Made by a program: the position numbers and the translations under genes
In this document: positions 13,729-21,833 of the stretch, one piece after another
How the letters are laid out: every line of letters starts with the position of its first letter
How positions within the stretch are numbered: position 1 is the first letter of the stretch
Assembly (NCBI GenBank): GCA_016712445.1
Contig: JADJRB010000003.1
Coordinates: 235,947 to 299,946, forward strand
Origin: Acidobacteriota bacterium
GTDB lineage: Bacteria; Pseudomonadota; Alphaproteobacteria; Caulobacterales; Hyphomonadaceae
Length of the DNA: 64,000 bases
Reading direction: 5' to 3'
The notes under the pieces: generated by a model
Seen by the model: the letters and a program-made list of their open reading frames with translations, nothing else
Told to the model about the DNA's origin: nothing
Database searches by the model: none

Positions 13729-15357
13729 ATGGCCGAGTTTGACTACGTCATCGTTGGCGCCGGCGCTGCAGGCTGCGTTCTGGCGTATCGTCTGTCCGAG
13801 GATCCCAAAGTGCGCGTGGCGCTCCTTGAAGCGGGTCCGCGTGACGCCCACCCGTTCATTCATATGCCCAAAGGCCTGGCCAAGGTCATGGCCGACCCCA
13901 GCCACATCTGGGCGTACGCGAGCGAGCCAGAAGAGACCAACGCGAACACGCCCGAAGTGTGGGTACGGGGCCGCGTGCTCGGAGGCTCCAGCTCGATCAA
14001 CGGCATGATGTACGTGCGCGGCCAACCCGCCGACTTCGACGCCATCGCGGAATCTTCTAGCGACGACTGGAACTGGTTACACATCGGCAAGGCGTATGCC
14101 GCGCTGGAAGCGCACGAACTCGGCGCCGCTGAAACCCGAGGCGGCGCAGGCCCGTTGAAGATAACCGTGCCGGACACGAAGGACACGCTCACCGAAGCCA
14201 TTCTCGAGGCCGGCAAATCAATGGGTTGGGAGGAAAAGCCCGACACCAATGCGCCCAACGATATCGAAGGCATCGGCTACGCGCCGCGCACGGTGTACAA
14301 GGGCCGCAGGGTCAGCGCGTCGACCGCATTCATCGATCCGGTCCGCAGCCGCGCAAACCTGACCATCCTCACCGACACGACGGTCGACAAGGTGATGTTC
14401 GACGGCAAGCGCGCGGTCGGCGTCCACGCTGTCCAAGGCGGCCAGTCGAAGGCGATCAGGGCAACGCGGGAAGTCATTCTATGCGGCGGCGCTATGGCCT
14501 CGCCCGGCATTCTCGAGCGTTCCGGAATTGGCGACGCCGATCGCCTGGCGCAGCTGGGTATCCCCGTGCTGGTCGCCAACAGCAATGTCGGTGAAAACCT
14601 GATCGAGCACCGCGCCATCATCATCCAGTGGAAGCTCAACGCGGATATTTCGCACAACAAGAAATACTTCGGCTGGCGCGTCCTTCAGTCCGGCCTGCAA
14701 TACTACCTCACGCGCAAAGGCCCGCTCTCGGCAGCCGCCTATGAACAGGTCGCCTGGTTCAAGACGCAGCCCGGACTGAACCGGCCCGACGCGCAATTCC
14801 TGTTCGCGCCGTTCAGCTTTGACTTCGACAAGCACCGCCAGGATGTCGAACGCTTTCCGGGCATGCACATTACGGCCTACCCGCTGCGTCCCTCGTCACG
14901 CGGGCATGTCCACATCCGTTCAGTCGATCCCGATGCCCCGCCGCAACTCCAGACAAACTACCGCGATACCGAAGAAGACCGGCGCGCGATGATCGGCGCG
15001 GTGCGGGTCGCCCGCGCGTATGTGAAACAGGCCCCGCTCGCCCAATACATCGAAGCTGAAACGATGCCGGGCCCGGCTTACGACACGGACGAGAAGATTC
15101 TTGAAGCCTACGACAAGTTCGGCACCTGCGGGTACCATGCGGTCGGCAGTTGCCGGATGGGCAAGGACCCGGCGACGTCCGTAGTCGACCCTGCCCTGCG
15201 CGTGCGCGGCGTGGACGGTTTGCGCATCATCGACACATCGATCATGCCGGCCATTCCATCCGGCAATACGAACGGGCCCACCATGGCATTGGCCTGGCGG
15301 GCAGCCGACGTCATCCGTGCGACTGCCGCACGAATGACCGAACCGGCAGCGACCTAA
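13729..15357 (+). CDS. GMC family FAD-dependent oxidoreductase (alcohol dehydrogenase type)
   Basis: A 542-residue enzyme. The ATG at 13729 follows GGGAG; the open frame to 13585 is upstream noise. Motifs: FAD-binding VIVGAGAAGCVLA (7-19), ADP-contact E in LLEAG, GMC signature RGRVLGGSSSINGMMYVRG (about 79-97), and C-terminal catalytic YHAVGSCRMG plus SGNTNGPT. GMC enzymes of this type oxidise primary alcohols such as long-chain or terpenoid alcohols and choline; SSINGM and the context favour a hydrophobic alcohol. It is divergent from the P450 operon with a palindromic operator in between, and its stop overlaps the convergent acyl-CoA ligase by three bases. Confidence 0.93.
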   Translation: MAEFDYVIVGAGAAGCVLAYRLSEDPKVRVALLEAGPRDAHPFIHMPKGLAKVMADPSHIWAYASEPEETNANTPEVWVRGRVLGGSSSINGMMYVRGQPADFDAIAESSSDDWNWLHIGKAYAALEAHELGAAETRGGAGPLKITVPDTKDTLTEAILEAGKSMGWEEKPDTNAPNDIEGIGYAPRTVYKGRRVSASTAFIDPVRSRANLTILTDTTVDKVMFDGKRAVGVHAVQGGQSKAIRATREVILCGGAMASPGILERSGIGDADRLAQLGIPVLVANSNVGENLIEHRAIIIQWKLNADISHNKKYFGWRVLQSGLQYYLTRKGPLSAAAYEQVAWFKTQPGLNRPDAQFLFAPFSFDFDKHRQDVERFPGMHITAYPLRPSSRGHVHIRSVDPDAPPQLQTNYRDTEEDRRAMIGAVRVARAYVKQAPLAQYIEAETMPGPAYDTDEKILEAYDKFGTCGYHAVGSCRMGKDPATSVVDPALRVRGVDGLRIIDTSIMPAIPSGNTNGPTMALAWRAADVIRATAARMTEPAAT

Positions 15358-16850
15358 CGGACGCGCGGGAGCGTTTCAGCCGCGTCCTTGTATCTTTCGC
15401 GCATCGTCGGCTTCGACAGCTTTCCGGTCGCCGTGCGCGGCATCGGCTCGTTTTCGACCACGACGTAGCGCGGCACCTTGTAGTCTGCGAGCCGCTCGTT
15501 GCAGTGCGCAATCAGCGCCGGCACGTCGATGGGGCGACGCGCATAGACCACCGCCATCGGCGTCTCGCCAAACTTCTTGTCTTTCGCCGCAATCACCATG
15601 ACCTCCTCGACTCCGTCGAAAGCCAGTACCGCGCGCTCGACTTCGGCGGCCGAGATGTTGAGCCCGCCGGAGATGATCAGATCTTTCATCCGGTCCACGA
15701 ATGTCAGCAGGCCGTTTTCATCCAGCACCCCGAGATCGCCTGAGTGCAGCCAGCCATCTTTCAGGGTCTGAGCCGTGGCTTCGGGATTGTTCCAATAGCC
15801 GATCATTGTGCCCGGCCCCCGCATCAGGATTTCGCCGACCTCGCCGGGCGGCAGGAACTTGCCGTCGCTTCCCGCGATGGCGAGCTCCGTGAAGATTCCG
15901 CCGCGCCCACACTTCTCCGGAAACTTCGCGGCAAGCTTTGCAGGCATGATGGTTGCGTTGCCGCCACATTCGGTCTGTCCGTAGATCTGGCGAAGGATAA
16001 TTCCCTTCCGGGCCCAGCGGTCCTGCAAGGCCCGGCTCACGGAGGATCCGCCAGTCGTCGCGACGCGGATGGCCGACAGGTCCGCCTCTTCAAATTTCGG
16101 GCTATCGGCAATGCGCTCGAAGAAAAGCGGAACGGCACCAAAGCCGTTGATCTTTTCCCGCACGAGAATGTCGAGAAACACCGCAGGATCGAACGCCGAT
16201 TCGAAGAACAGGCCGCAGCCAAGCGTCGAATAGTGGATGAGCTGGACAAAGCCGGCAGACGTGTTCAGAGGCGCCGGCACGATCACCCGCGCGCCGCGCG
16301 TGATCTCGGGCGTTTCGAACGCCCATCCGGACACATAGCTCGTCATCGTCCGGTTCGAGAAGACGACGCCCTCTGGTTTGGCCGTCGATCCGCTGGTCGC
16401 GATGATTACGACCGGGTCGTCCGGCAGCGGCAGACGATCCACCTTGACCCGCGGCCCCTTGGCGAGGTCGCGCACCTGCTCTAGCGCGAGTAGTGGAATA
16501 CCCAGGTCGCGCACAAGGCCAGCGCGGTCCGCGTCCGCAAACATCAGGCGCGGCGAAGTGTCTTCGACCAGTTCGGCGAGTTCGTGGCGCGTGTAGCGCA
16601 TGTTGAGCGGCGACACGATCGCGCCGGCTCGCAACACGCCGTGGATCAGCGCGCAGTATTCAATTGAGTTTGCGGCACAAATGCCGACCCGGTCTCCGCG
16701 TTCCACGCCGCGGTCGATCAGCATTTGTGCGATGCGCTCTGACCAGTCGCGAAGTTCGCGGTAATTGATCCGGTCGGATCCGAATGCAAGTGCCAGCTGG
16801 TCGGGTGTATCCTCCGCCCACCAATTGATCGCGCTGCTGATTGTCTGCAT
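15354..16850 (-). CDS. acyl-CoA synthetase (AMP-forming), class I adenylate-forming
   Basis: A 498-residue ligase. The P-loop reads TSGSTAKPEGV (about 151-161), with Ala and Glu where Gly and Lys are usual. The A5 motif is YGQTE, the A7 motif WLHSGDLG, the A8 hinge DRMKDLIISGG, and the catalytic Lys lies in PRTATGKLSK. It activates a carboxylic acid to its CoA thioester for beta-oxidation-like steps. It is second in an operon with the Rieske oxygenase (83-base gap) and converges with the GMC gene with overlapping stop codons. The substrate is likely the acid formed by the alcohol/aldehyde oxidising enzymes of the island. Confidence 0.92.
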   Translation of the reverse strand: MQTISSAINWWAEDTPDQLALAFGSDRINYRELRDWSERIAQMLIDRGVERGDRVGICAANSIEYCALIHGVLRAGAIVSPLNMRYTRHELAELVEDTSPRLMFADADRAGLVRDLGIPLLALEQVRDLAKGPRVKVDRLPLPDDPVVIIATSGSTAKPEGVVFSNRTMTSYVSGWAFETPEITRGARVIVPAPLNTSAGFVQLIHYSTLGCGLFFESAFDPAVFLDILVREKINGFGAVPLFFERIADSPKFEEADLSAIRVATTGGSSVSRALQDRWARKGIILRQIYGQTECGGNATIMPAKLAAKFPEKCGRGGIFTELAIAGSDGKFLPPGEVGEILMRGPGTMIGYWNNPEATAQTLKDGWLHSGDLGVLDENGLLTFVDRMKDLIISGGLNISAAEVERAVLAFDGVEEVMVIAAKDKKFGETPMAVVYARRPIDVPALIAHCNERLADYKVPRYVVVENEPMPRTATGKLSKPTMRERYKDAAETLPRVR

Positions 16851-16933
16851 GCTCGCCTCCCCTAGCGGCGCAGCTTCATGTGGCTGCGTCCATCGTAATT
16901 TCGAATGATGTCAGTCCAGGTCCGGCGCGCGGA

Positions 16934-18145
16934 TCAAAGGTATCGTTCGAGAATCTCGTAATACATCGGGATTGTCTCTTCGAGTCCGCAATAAACGACT
17001 TCCTTAAGCGCACCCGTGGCAAGGCCCGACTGGGAAATCTCGGCGGCCCGGAAATCCTCGTTTCCGAACACATTCAGGATCATGTCGTAAGACCGCTTGT
17101 AGACCTCGGCGGCCTTCTCGTTGTCCGTTCCGCCGCGCGTCAGCATCACATAGTCAACGATGGTGCGGTCCGGCGCGCTCGGCATGATGAACATCACGCT
17201 GATATAATAAGGGCTGGTGACGATCACCGTGTTGGGGAACACGAGGTAAGCATGCGTCACCGACTTGTGGATATTCTCGCCGGCGAGATCGAGGCATTCC
17301 GGGGTGAAATCCATCTTGCCGGAAATCTGGCGAATGTTCAGGCCCAGCGCGTGGGTCACGTTGGGCACGTCTGCGAACAGCGGCCCCACTGTACGCGCAT
17401 GCAGGCGCTGCACGTGATAGCCTTCCAGGAACGGCTCCTGAACCAGTTTCCAGTTCGCCTTCAGGTCAAACGTCTTTCGTCCGTAGACGTGCATTCTGGG
17501 GATGTCGAAAGCCTCCAGATCGCTCACAAGTTCGTCGTCAGCGCCGGAAAAATCTGGCTTTGCGTTCTGGTCGAGCATCACCCAGATGATGCCGCCGGCT
17601 TCATGGCAGGCGAGCTCAGCGAGTCCGCGCTTGGACTTGTCAAAATTCTTGAGCGTCTCTTCGCGCGGCACCGCGACCAGGCGGCCATCCAGCGCAAAGG
17701 TCCATGCATGGTAGGGACAAGTCAATTTGTTCGTCTTGTGGGGCTCGCAGTCCTCGATCAGCTTCGAGCCCTTGTGCATGCAGGCGTTCAGGAACGCCCG
17801 CACCTTGCCGTCCCGGTCGCGCGTGACGAGCAGCGGAACGCCGTAGCCTTCGTGTGCGATGGCGCTACCGGGCTTCGCAATAAGGCTCGACAACGTCACC
17901 GGCACACCGAACCGCCGGAAGATGTTCTTCTGCTCGCGGTCAAAATGCTCCTGATCGAGAAAGATCGACGCAAGGCGCGATTCATCGATCGCCTTCGGCG
18001 CCGCCTTGTCATGCGAAGGGATCTTCCGGATCGCGGCAATCTGGCTCGCGCTCAGGTCATTGATCGTCTGGACGCGCTTGAGACCCGTGGTGGGCGAAGT
18101 TTCGCTACCGACAATGTCGTTGTCCCGTGTATCGATGAGATTCAT
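16934..18145 (-). CDS. Rieske non-haem iron oxygenase, alpha subunit
   Basis: A 403-residue ring-hydroxylating-type oxygenase. The ATG at 18145 has GAGGAG upstream, preferred over an ATG at 18178. Rieske [2Fe-2S] ligands are seen as CMHKG and CPYHAW (Cys-x-His and Cys-x2-His, 16-18 residues apart). The catalytic mononuclear iron site is EPFLEGYHVQRLH. No small beta subunit, ferredoxin or reductase gene is adjacent, so it is probably a single-component-type terminal oxygenase using shared electron carriers. It leads the operon with the acyl-CoA ligase and has the palindromic operator 18179-18203 just upstream. Confidence 0.92.
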   Translation of the reverse strand: MNLIDTRDNDIVGSETSPTTGLKRVQTINDLSASQIAAIRKIPSHDKAAPKAIDESRLASIFLDQEHFDREQKNIFRRFGVPVTLSSLIAKPGSAIAHEGYGVPLLVTRDRDGKVRAFLNACMHKGSKLIEDCEPHKTNKLTCPYHAWTFALDGRLVAVPREETLKNFDKSKRGLAELACHEAGGIIWVMLDQNAKPDFSGADDELVSDLEAFDIPRMHVYGRKTFDLKANWKLVQEPFLEGYHVQRLHARTVGPLFADVPNVTHALGLNIRQISGKMDFTPECLDLAGENIHKSVTHAYLVFPNTVIVTSPYYISVMFIMPSAPDRTIVDYVMLTRGGTDNEKAAEVYKRSYDMILNVFGNEDFRAAEISQSGLATGALKEVVYCGLEETIPMYYEILERYL

Positions 18146-18178
18146 GCCTGACTCCTCGCCCCATGCTCGCGCATTCAT

Positions 18179-18203
18179 ATAAATCTAAGAACGTTAGATT
18201 TAT
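18179..18203. promoter_or_regulatory. perfect palindrome upstream of the Rieske operon
   Basis: Arms ATAAATCTAA (18179-18188) and TTAGATTTAT (18194-18203) with a 5-base spacer, 34 bases upstream of the Rieske ATG. Shares half-site and spacing with 13665-13687. Confidence 0.7.
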
Positions 18204-18286
18204 GCATTCTGATGGGATTGTCAATCGCACTGTCCAAGCCAGGCGTCGCAGAGGCGAGCGCCGTATCGCGGGAGTTTCGCCGCGCT

Positions 18287-19258
18287 TCAGTCGAGCCAGC
18301 GGCCCAGACGATCAGACATCCGGGGCGGCGCGTCCCGGTACTGGAACAACGCGGCCAGTCCGCGCGCATTGGCGATTTCAAGTCCGGCGTCGCCCGACGC
18401 AAAAAGTGCCGTGGCCCAGGCGTCGGCAGCGGCGCAGTTTTCGTGCACAATGGTGACGCTGGCCAGATCTCCGAATTCGGTGCGGCGCGCCTTGACGGGA
18501 ACGATGTGCGAGGCCGCCTTGCCGTCAACGACACGCATCTGACGGTAATCCCCGGAAGTCGCTATGGCGTGACCGCAGGCAGCGACCCGCCAAGCCGCTC
18601 CAGCAGGCACAGGATTTTCCAGCTCGACCCACCACGGCATCGAGCCTGGCTTCACGGCGCGCGCAATGCATTCGCCGCCGATCTCGACCAGGAAATGGTT
18701 CACGCCGGCGTGGCGCAGCGCCTGCGCCAATCGGTCGACCGCATGCCCCTTTGCGATGCCCGAGAAGTCGAGAACGACCCCTCCCGGCTGTCGAAGCCGC
18801 GCCGTCGCGTCGATCAACGCGTTCCATATCTCCGGCCCGGGGCGCTCGCCCTGCCCGACTGGCTGGAAATCCACCGGGCCAAATCCCCGCGCAACGACAT
18901 CCCCGCCCAGGCACGGGTCGAATGCGCCGTGACTTGCCCGCGCAATTTCCAGGGCAAGGTCCAGCAGGCGAGCAAAATCCTCGCTCATTTCGAGCGACTC
19001 TCCAGCCCGAAGGCGATTGAACCGCGACACCGCCGAATCCGGCTCCCAGGAACTGAAGTCACGGATCGTGGACGTGAAAACTTCGTCGAAAGCGGTCGCA
19101 ACCAACTCCCGCCCGACATCCGGCGGCGCAAACCAGCGCGCGGACCAGACCGTGCCCATCGTCTCCCCCGACATCGATCCGGGAACGAACGTCTCGGGCG
19201 GCGGCACAACATCGCCGCGCTCGAAATCGTCCGGTATGAGGAGCTGGACGTTGCTCAA
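18287..19258 (-). CDS. apbE: FAD:protein FMN transferase (ApbE)
   Basis: A 323-residue ApbE that transfers FMN from FAD to a Ser/Thr of target proteins, with Mg. Motifs: SGETMGTVWSARW (about 29-41), LDFSGIAKGHAVD, ATSGDYRQ, ASHIVP and NCAAADAWATALF, covering flavin and metal sites. No signal peptide or lipobox is visible, unlike many ApbE proteins, although the expected targets are extracytoplasmic. Its ATG overlaps the DUF4198 stop (ATGA). It is the last gene of the PepSY, DUF2271, DUF4198, ApbE operon. The DUF2271 protein upstream carries a flavinylation-like motif and is the predicted substrate. Confidence 0.92.
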   Translation of the reverse strand: MSNVQLLIPDDFERGDVVPPPETFVPGSMSGETMGTVWSARWFAPPDVGRELVATAFDEVFTSTIRDFSSWEPDSAVSRFNRLRAGESLEMSEDFARLLDLALEIARASHGAFDPCLGGDVVARGFGPVDFQPVGQGERPGPEIWNALIDATARLRQPGGVVLDFSGIAKGHAVDRLAQALRHAGVNHFLVEIGGECIARAVKPGSMPWWVELENPVPAGAAWRVAACGHAIATSGDYRQMRVVDGKAASHIVPVKARRTEFGDLASVTIVHENCAAADAWATALFASGDAGLEIANARGLAALFQYRDAPPRMSDRLGRWLD

Positions 19259-20070
19259 TTCGGGAGTGCTTCAAACGTCATGACATACGTCATCCGCTCC
19301 GTGATCGGCTTTCCCCTGAAGAGTCCCTGGCCTTCATGGTCGGCCTCAAGCCAGTAGGCGCCCGCCTCATCCAGCGCAAACGTGATCATGCCCGATGCGT
19401 CGCTGGTTACGGTGACGGCGTCCTCGTTGTCGCGGTAGCGGTCGCCGCCGCGGACGATCTGCGCGGCAACACCCGCCGCAGGCTTGCCGTCGACGAGGAA
19501 CTGGAACGAGACGTCCTCGCCGGTGAAGATATCGTTGGGGTGGGTCACCGGCTTGAGTTCAAGTCCAGCCCCATCAGATGCGAAGACCGACCCGGTCAGC
19601 GTGCCCAGCGTAACAAAGGTTTCATTGCGGCGCGAGTTGCGCGAGATTTCAGCGCCCGGCTTCGAGGCCGCGCCGCTGGATTCCAGCTCTTCGGCGGTTC
19701 CGCGCCAGCGCTTGGTTTCCTCGCCTTCCTTCCAACTTGCCGAATAGCCCGAGCTGGCTGAAGAGATCTTGTACGTCCCCTGACGGTCCAGCTTCACATC
19801 GAACATCGACCGCAGCTTGCCGCTGGCGGCGTTCTCGATCGCGACGCCGGATCCATCCGGCGCCGTGACCGTGACGGACTCCAGCCGCAGCGCATTGTGG
19901 TTTGCGAAGAAGAGATTGTTCGAGACAGCACCTTCCACAGAGACCCATTGTTCCTCGCCTGACAGGGTGAAGGTTGACGGCAGCATCCAGGCCCTATGGG
20001 CACTTGCGCTCCCCGCCAGAGTCATTGCAGCGGCAACGGCCGCGCAGATTCTGATCATACCGGTTTTCAT
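19255..20070 (-). CDS. DUF4198 periplasmic protein (iron-linked)
   Basis: A 271-residue exported protein. A signal peptide is visible (MIRICAAVAAAMTLAGSASA-HRAW), and the mature N-terminus begins HRAWMLPS, typical for DUF4198, where the N-terminal His is thought to bind metal. Beta-rich domains follow, including a carboxypeptidase-regulatory-like segment near the C-terminus (DASGMITFALDEAGAYWLEADHEGQG). It lies in the operon with DUF2271, PepSY and ApbE, divergent from a siderophore receptor. Its role in metal handling is inferred from family and context. Confidence 0.87.
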   Translation of the reverse strand: MKTGMIRICAAVAAAMTLAGSASAHRAWMLPSTFTLSGEEQWVSVEGAVSNNLFFANHNALRLESVTVTAPDGSGVAIENAASGKLRSMFDVKLDRQGTYKISSASSGYSASWKEGEETKRWRGTAEELESSGAASKPGAEISRNSRRNETFVTLGTLTGSVFASDGAGLELKPVTHPNDIFTGEDVSFQFLVDGKPAAGVAAQIVRGGDRYRDNEDAVTVTSDASGMITFALDEAGAYWLEADHEGQGLFRGKPITERMTYVMTFEALPN

Positions 20071-20110
20071 ATCTTGCTCCTTTGTGAAGCGCAGGAAGCG
20101 CTGTGGATTT

Positions 20111-20623
20111 CTAGTTCGAGATGCGAAGGCTTACCTTGCCGAGCTCTTCCGAGCCCGCGCCGGTGACGGCGGCCTTCAGCGGCCAGCTGAAAGGCACGCT
20201 GACCATTTCGCGTCCGCCGACTTCGCGAACCGCCTCAGCCACGAGGATGTAGTCACCCGGCTTCAGCTTGCTCAGCGGGCCGGCATCAGTCGGCAATGAA
20301 ATTTCCTGAACGCCCGGCGCCTTCGTGGGGCCTGAAACCCCGTCGACCGGCATGTCGAGTTCGCGGCCCGACCGGCGCCACCATTGGCGCAATTCCTTCA
20401 ACCACGTCTCGCCTTTTTCGCCGCCATTGCTGCGCGCCTGCTGGTACCAGACGGCGAGGTTGGCAACTACAGTCTGGTCCGGTGCCGCGATCCAGACGGC
20501 GACGTAGGGCCTGTGATATTCCGCGACGTCGAGCCGCGGAATCGTCAGTTCGATCTGCACGTCTTCAGCCAGAGCCGGCGCCGCCAACAACGACAAACCG
20601 GCGACCGTCAGGATTGCACGCAT
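20111..20623 (-). CDS. DUF2271 periplasmic protein with flavinylation-like motif
   Basis: A 170-residue exported protein starting at the ATG at 20623; a longer frame to 20896 overlaps the PepSY gene and is spurious. The signal peptide ends ALAAPALA-ED. The body is typical DUF2271 (RPYVAVWIAAPDQTVVANLAVW, LKELRQWWRRSG). Residues 94-100 read DGVSGPT followed by KAPG. This resembles the Dxx(S/T)GA(T/S) sequence to which ApbE attaches FMN, with Pro replacing Ala, and Thr100 as the predicted acceptor. Encoded with apbE and a PepSY membrane protein, it is a candidate periplasmic flavoprotein in an electron path towards ferric siderophores. Confidence 0.88.
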   Translation of the reverse strand: MRAILTVAGLSLLAAPALAEDVQIELTIPRLDVAEYHRPYVAVWIAAPDQTVVANLAVWYQQARSNGGEKGETWLKELRQWWRRSGRELDMPVDGVSGPTKAPGVQEISLPTDAGPLSKLKPGDYILVAEAVREVGGREMVSVPFSWPLKAAVTGAGSEELGKVSLRISN

Positions 20624-20633
20624 ACAGAATACC

Positions 20634-21368
20634 TCACAAGTGAACAAACAGGACAAGAAGCAGGACAGGCACCGCAAGCCCTCCGCCGACGAGAAACCAG
20701 GTTGAGCCCCGCCGCCCGGCATGCATCTGCAGCAACCACAGTCCCGTCGCGCAAAAGACGATGCACGCAACCGCGAACACATCGATGAACCATGACCAGG
20801 CCGCGCCGGTATTGCGCCCCTTGTGCAGGTCGTTGACGTAAGCAATCCCGCCGCGTGAAGTGACTTCGTACAGCACTTCGCCCGTGTACCGATCAATGCT
20901 CAGCCACGCGTCGCCGCCCGGGCGGGGCAAGTTGAAGTAAACGTCGACGTCGGTGAGTTCGGCTTCGGCGCGGGAGAGGTCTACGCCAAGCTCGCGGCGC
21001 AGTTCGCGTTGCAGGACGGGCGGCGCCTCGCTGTCGTTTCCGGGCAAGGCTTCCGGTGAAATGGCCTCAAGGGCGGCGGCCGAGAGGACGAGTTGGTGCT
21101 CGACGACGCGGGGGCGCGCGGGGATGTCCTGCGCATGGTTCAGTGTGATTCCGGTGGCCGCAAAGAGCAGCATGCCGACGAGGCAGATTGCCCCGGACAT
21201 CCAGTGCCATGTGCGGGCCTGGCGCTTCCAGAAGAGCATTCCCGGCCACTTCAGGCGCGGTCCGGGGCGCGGCGGATCGACTTGTGCGATGTCGCGCTCG
21301 AGGGTGTCTGATCGGGGATCCAAGGTGGGCTTTTCCGGCTGAAGTGAGCACCGCGAAGCGCCCGTCAT
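20634..21368 (-). CDS. PepSY-associated transmembrane protein
   Basis: A 244-residue membrane protein from the ATG at 21368. A helix follows RTWHWMSG (about 54-75), then a periplasmic PepSY domain (VYFNLPRPGGDAWLSIDRYTGEV), then two C-terminal helices. Conserved His residues in TWHWM, LNHAQ, DLHKG and QMHAG are placed like the haem ligands of PepSY electron-transfer proteins. Likely role: passing electrons across the inner membrane to the DUF2271 protein. It is the first gene of a minus-strand operon ending in apbE and has a Fur-like box immediately upstream. Confidence 0.87.
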   Translation of the reverse strand: MTGASRCSLQPEKPTLDPRSDTLERDIAQVDPPRPGPRLKWPGMLFWKRQARTWHWMSGAICLVGMLLFAATGITLNHAQDIPARPRVVEHQLVLSAAALEAISPEALPGNDSEAPPVLQRELRRELGVDLSRAEAELTDVDVYFNLPRPGGDAWLSIDRYTGEVLYEVTSRGGIAYVNDLHKGRNTGAAWSWFIDVFAVACIVFCATGLWLLQMHAGRRGSTWFLVGGGLAVPVLLLVLFVHL

Positions 21369-21378
21369 GGATCGCAAT

Positions 21379-21393
21379 TGCAACTCATTCGCA
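21379..21393. promoter_or_regulatory. Fur-like box upstream of PepSY operon
   Basis: TGCAACTCATTCGCA matches 9 of 14 positions of the 7-1-7 Fur consensus TGATAATnATTATCA. It lies 11 bases before the PepSY ATG, where binding would block transcription. Confidence 0.5.
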
Positions 21394-21597
21394 GAAATGT
21401 CAACGGTTCAAAGCGGCTCGGCGCAAGCTTTCGAAAGGCATGCGCGAATGCGCAGGCGCCCGGTTTCGTGCTCCACAAGTACTCCAAAAGTCGTGTGGAC
21501 AGTCCAAACGGATTTTGAACTCCCCGCAGACAGCTCCGCTTGCTCCACGACTGGCGATCAGCGCCTTCTTTTTGAGAACCAGTCGCAAGAATCTTGT

Positions 21598-21612
21598 TGC
21601 AAATGATTCTCA
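21598..21612. promoter_or_regulatory. Fur box controlling the siderophore receptor region
   Basis: TGCAAATGATTCTCA matches 11 of 14 positions of TGATAATnATTATCA. It is in the shared intergenic region, 222 bases before the receptor ATG. Confidence 0.72.
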
Positions 21613-21833
21613 AACTCGATAGGCGCAGGTCTCGGGTCCGGTGAGCGCCGGATCGCTTGCCAATCAGATGCGGGGAAATTTCGTAAACAAAACCAACCCC
21701 TAAACGTGCGTTCCCGGCGAGCTGGCCTAGCCGGTTCGACCGCCCTCTTCCCTCACCGCATTTCGTCCACCGTTCACTCGACCATCTTTTACCGCGCCGC
21801 GCGGACGTCCCTCCCAGACTCAGGAAACCGACA

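Larger units (their letters stand above)
21369..21833. promoter_or_regulatory. divergent iron-responsive control region
   Basis: 465 bases without a gene between the PepSY operon and the catecholate receptor. It contains a Fur-like box near each end-proximal promoter zone (21379-21393 and 21598-21612). Also seen is a widely spaced inverted pair TTTGAGAA (21571-21578) / TTCTCAAA overlapping the second box. The stretch 21620-21833 shows no clear structure. Confidence 0.65.

Noticed and set aside
16841..18151. 436-residue open frame on the plus strand
   Set aside because: Antisense shadow of the Rieske oxygenase, whose iron ligands are unambiguous.
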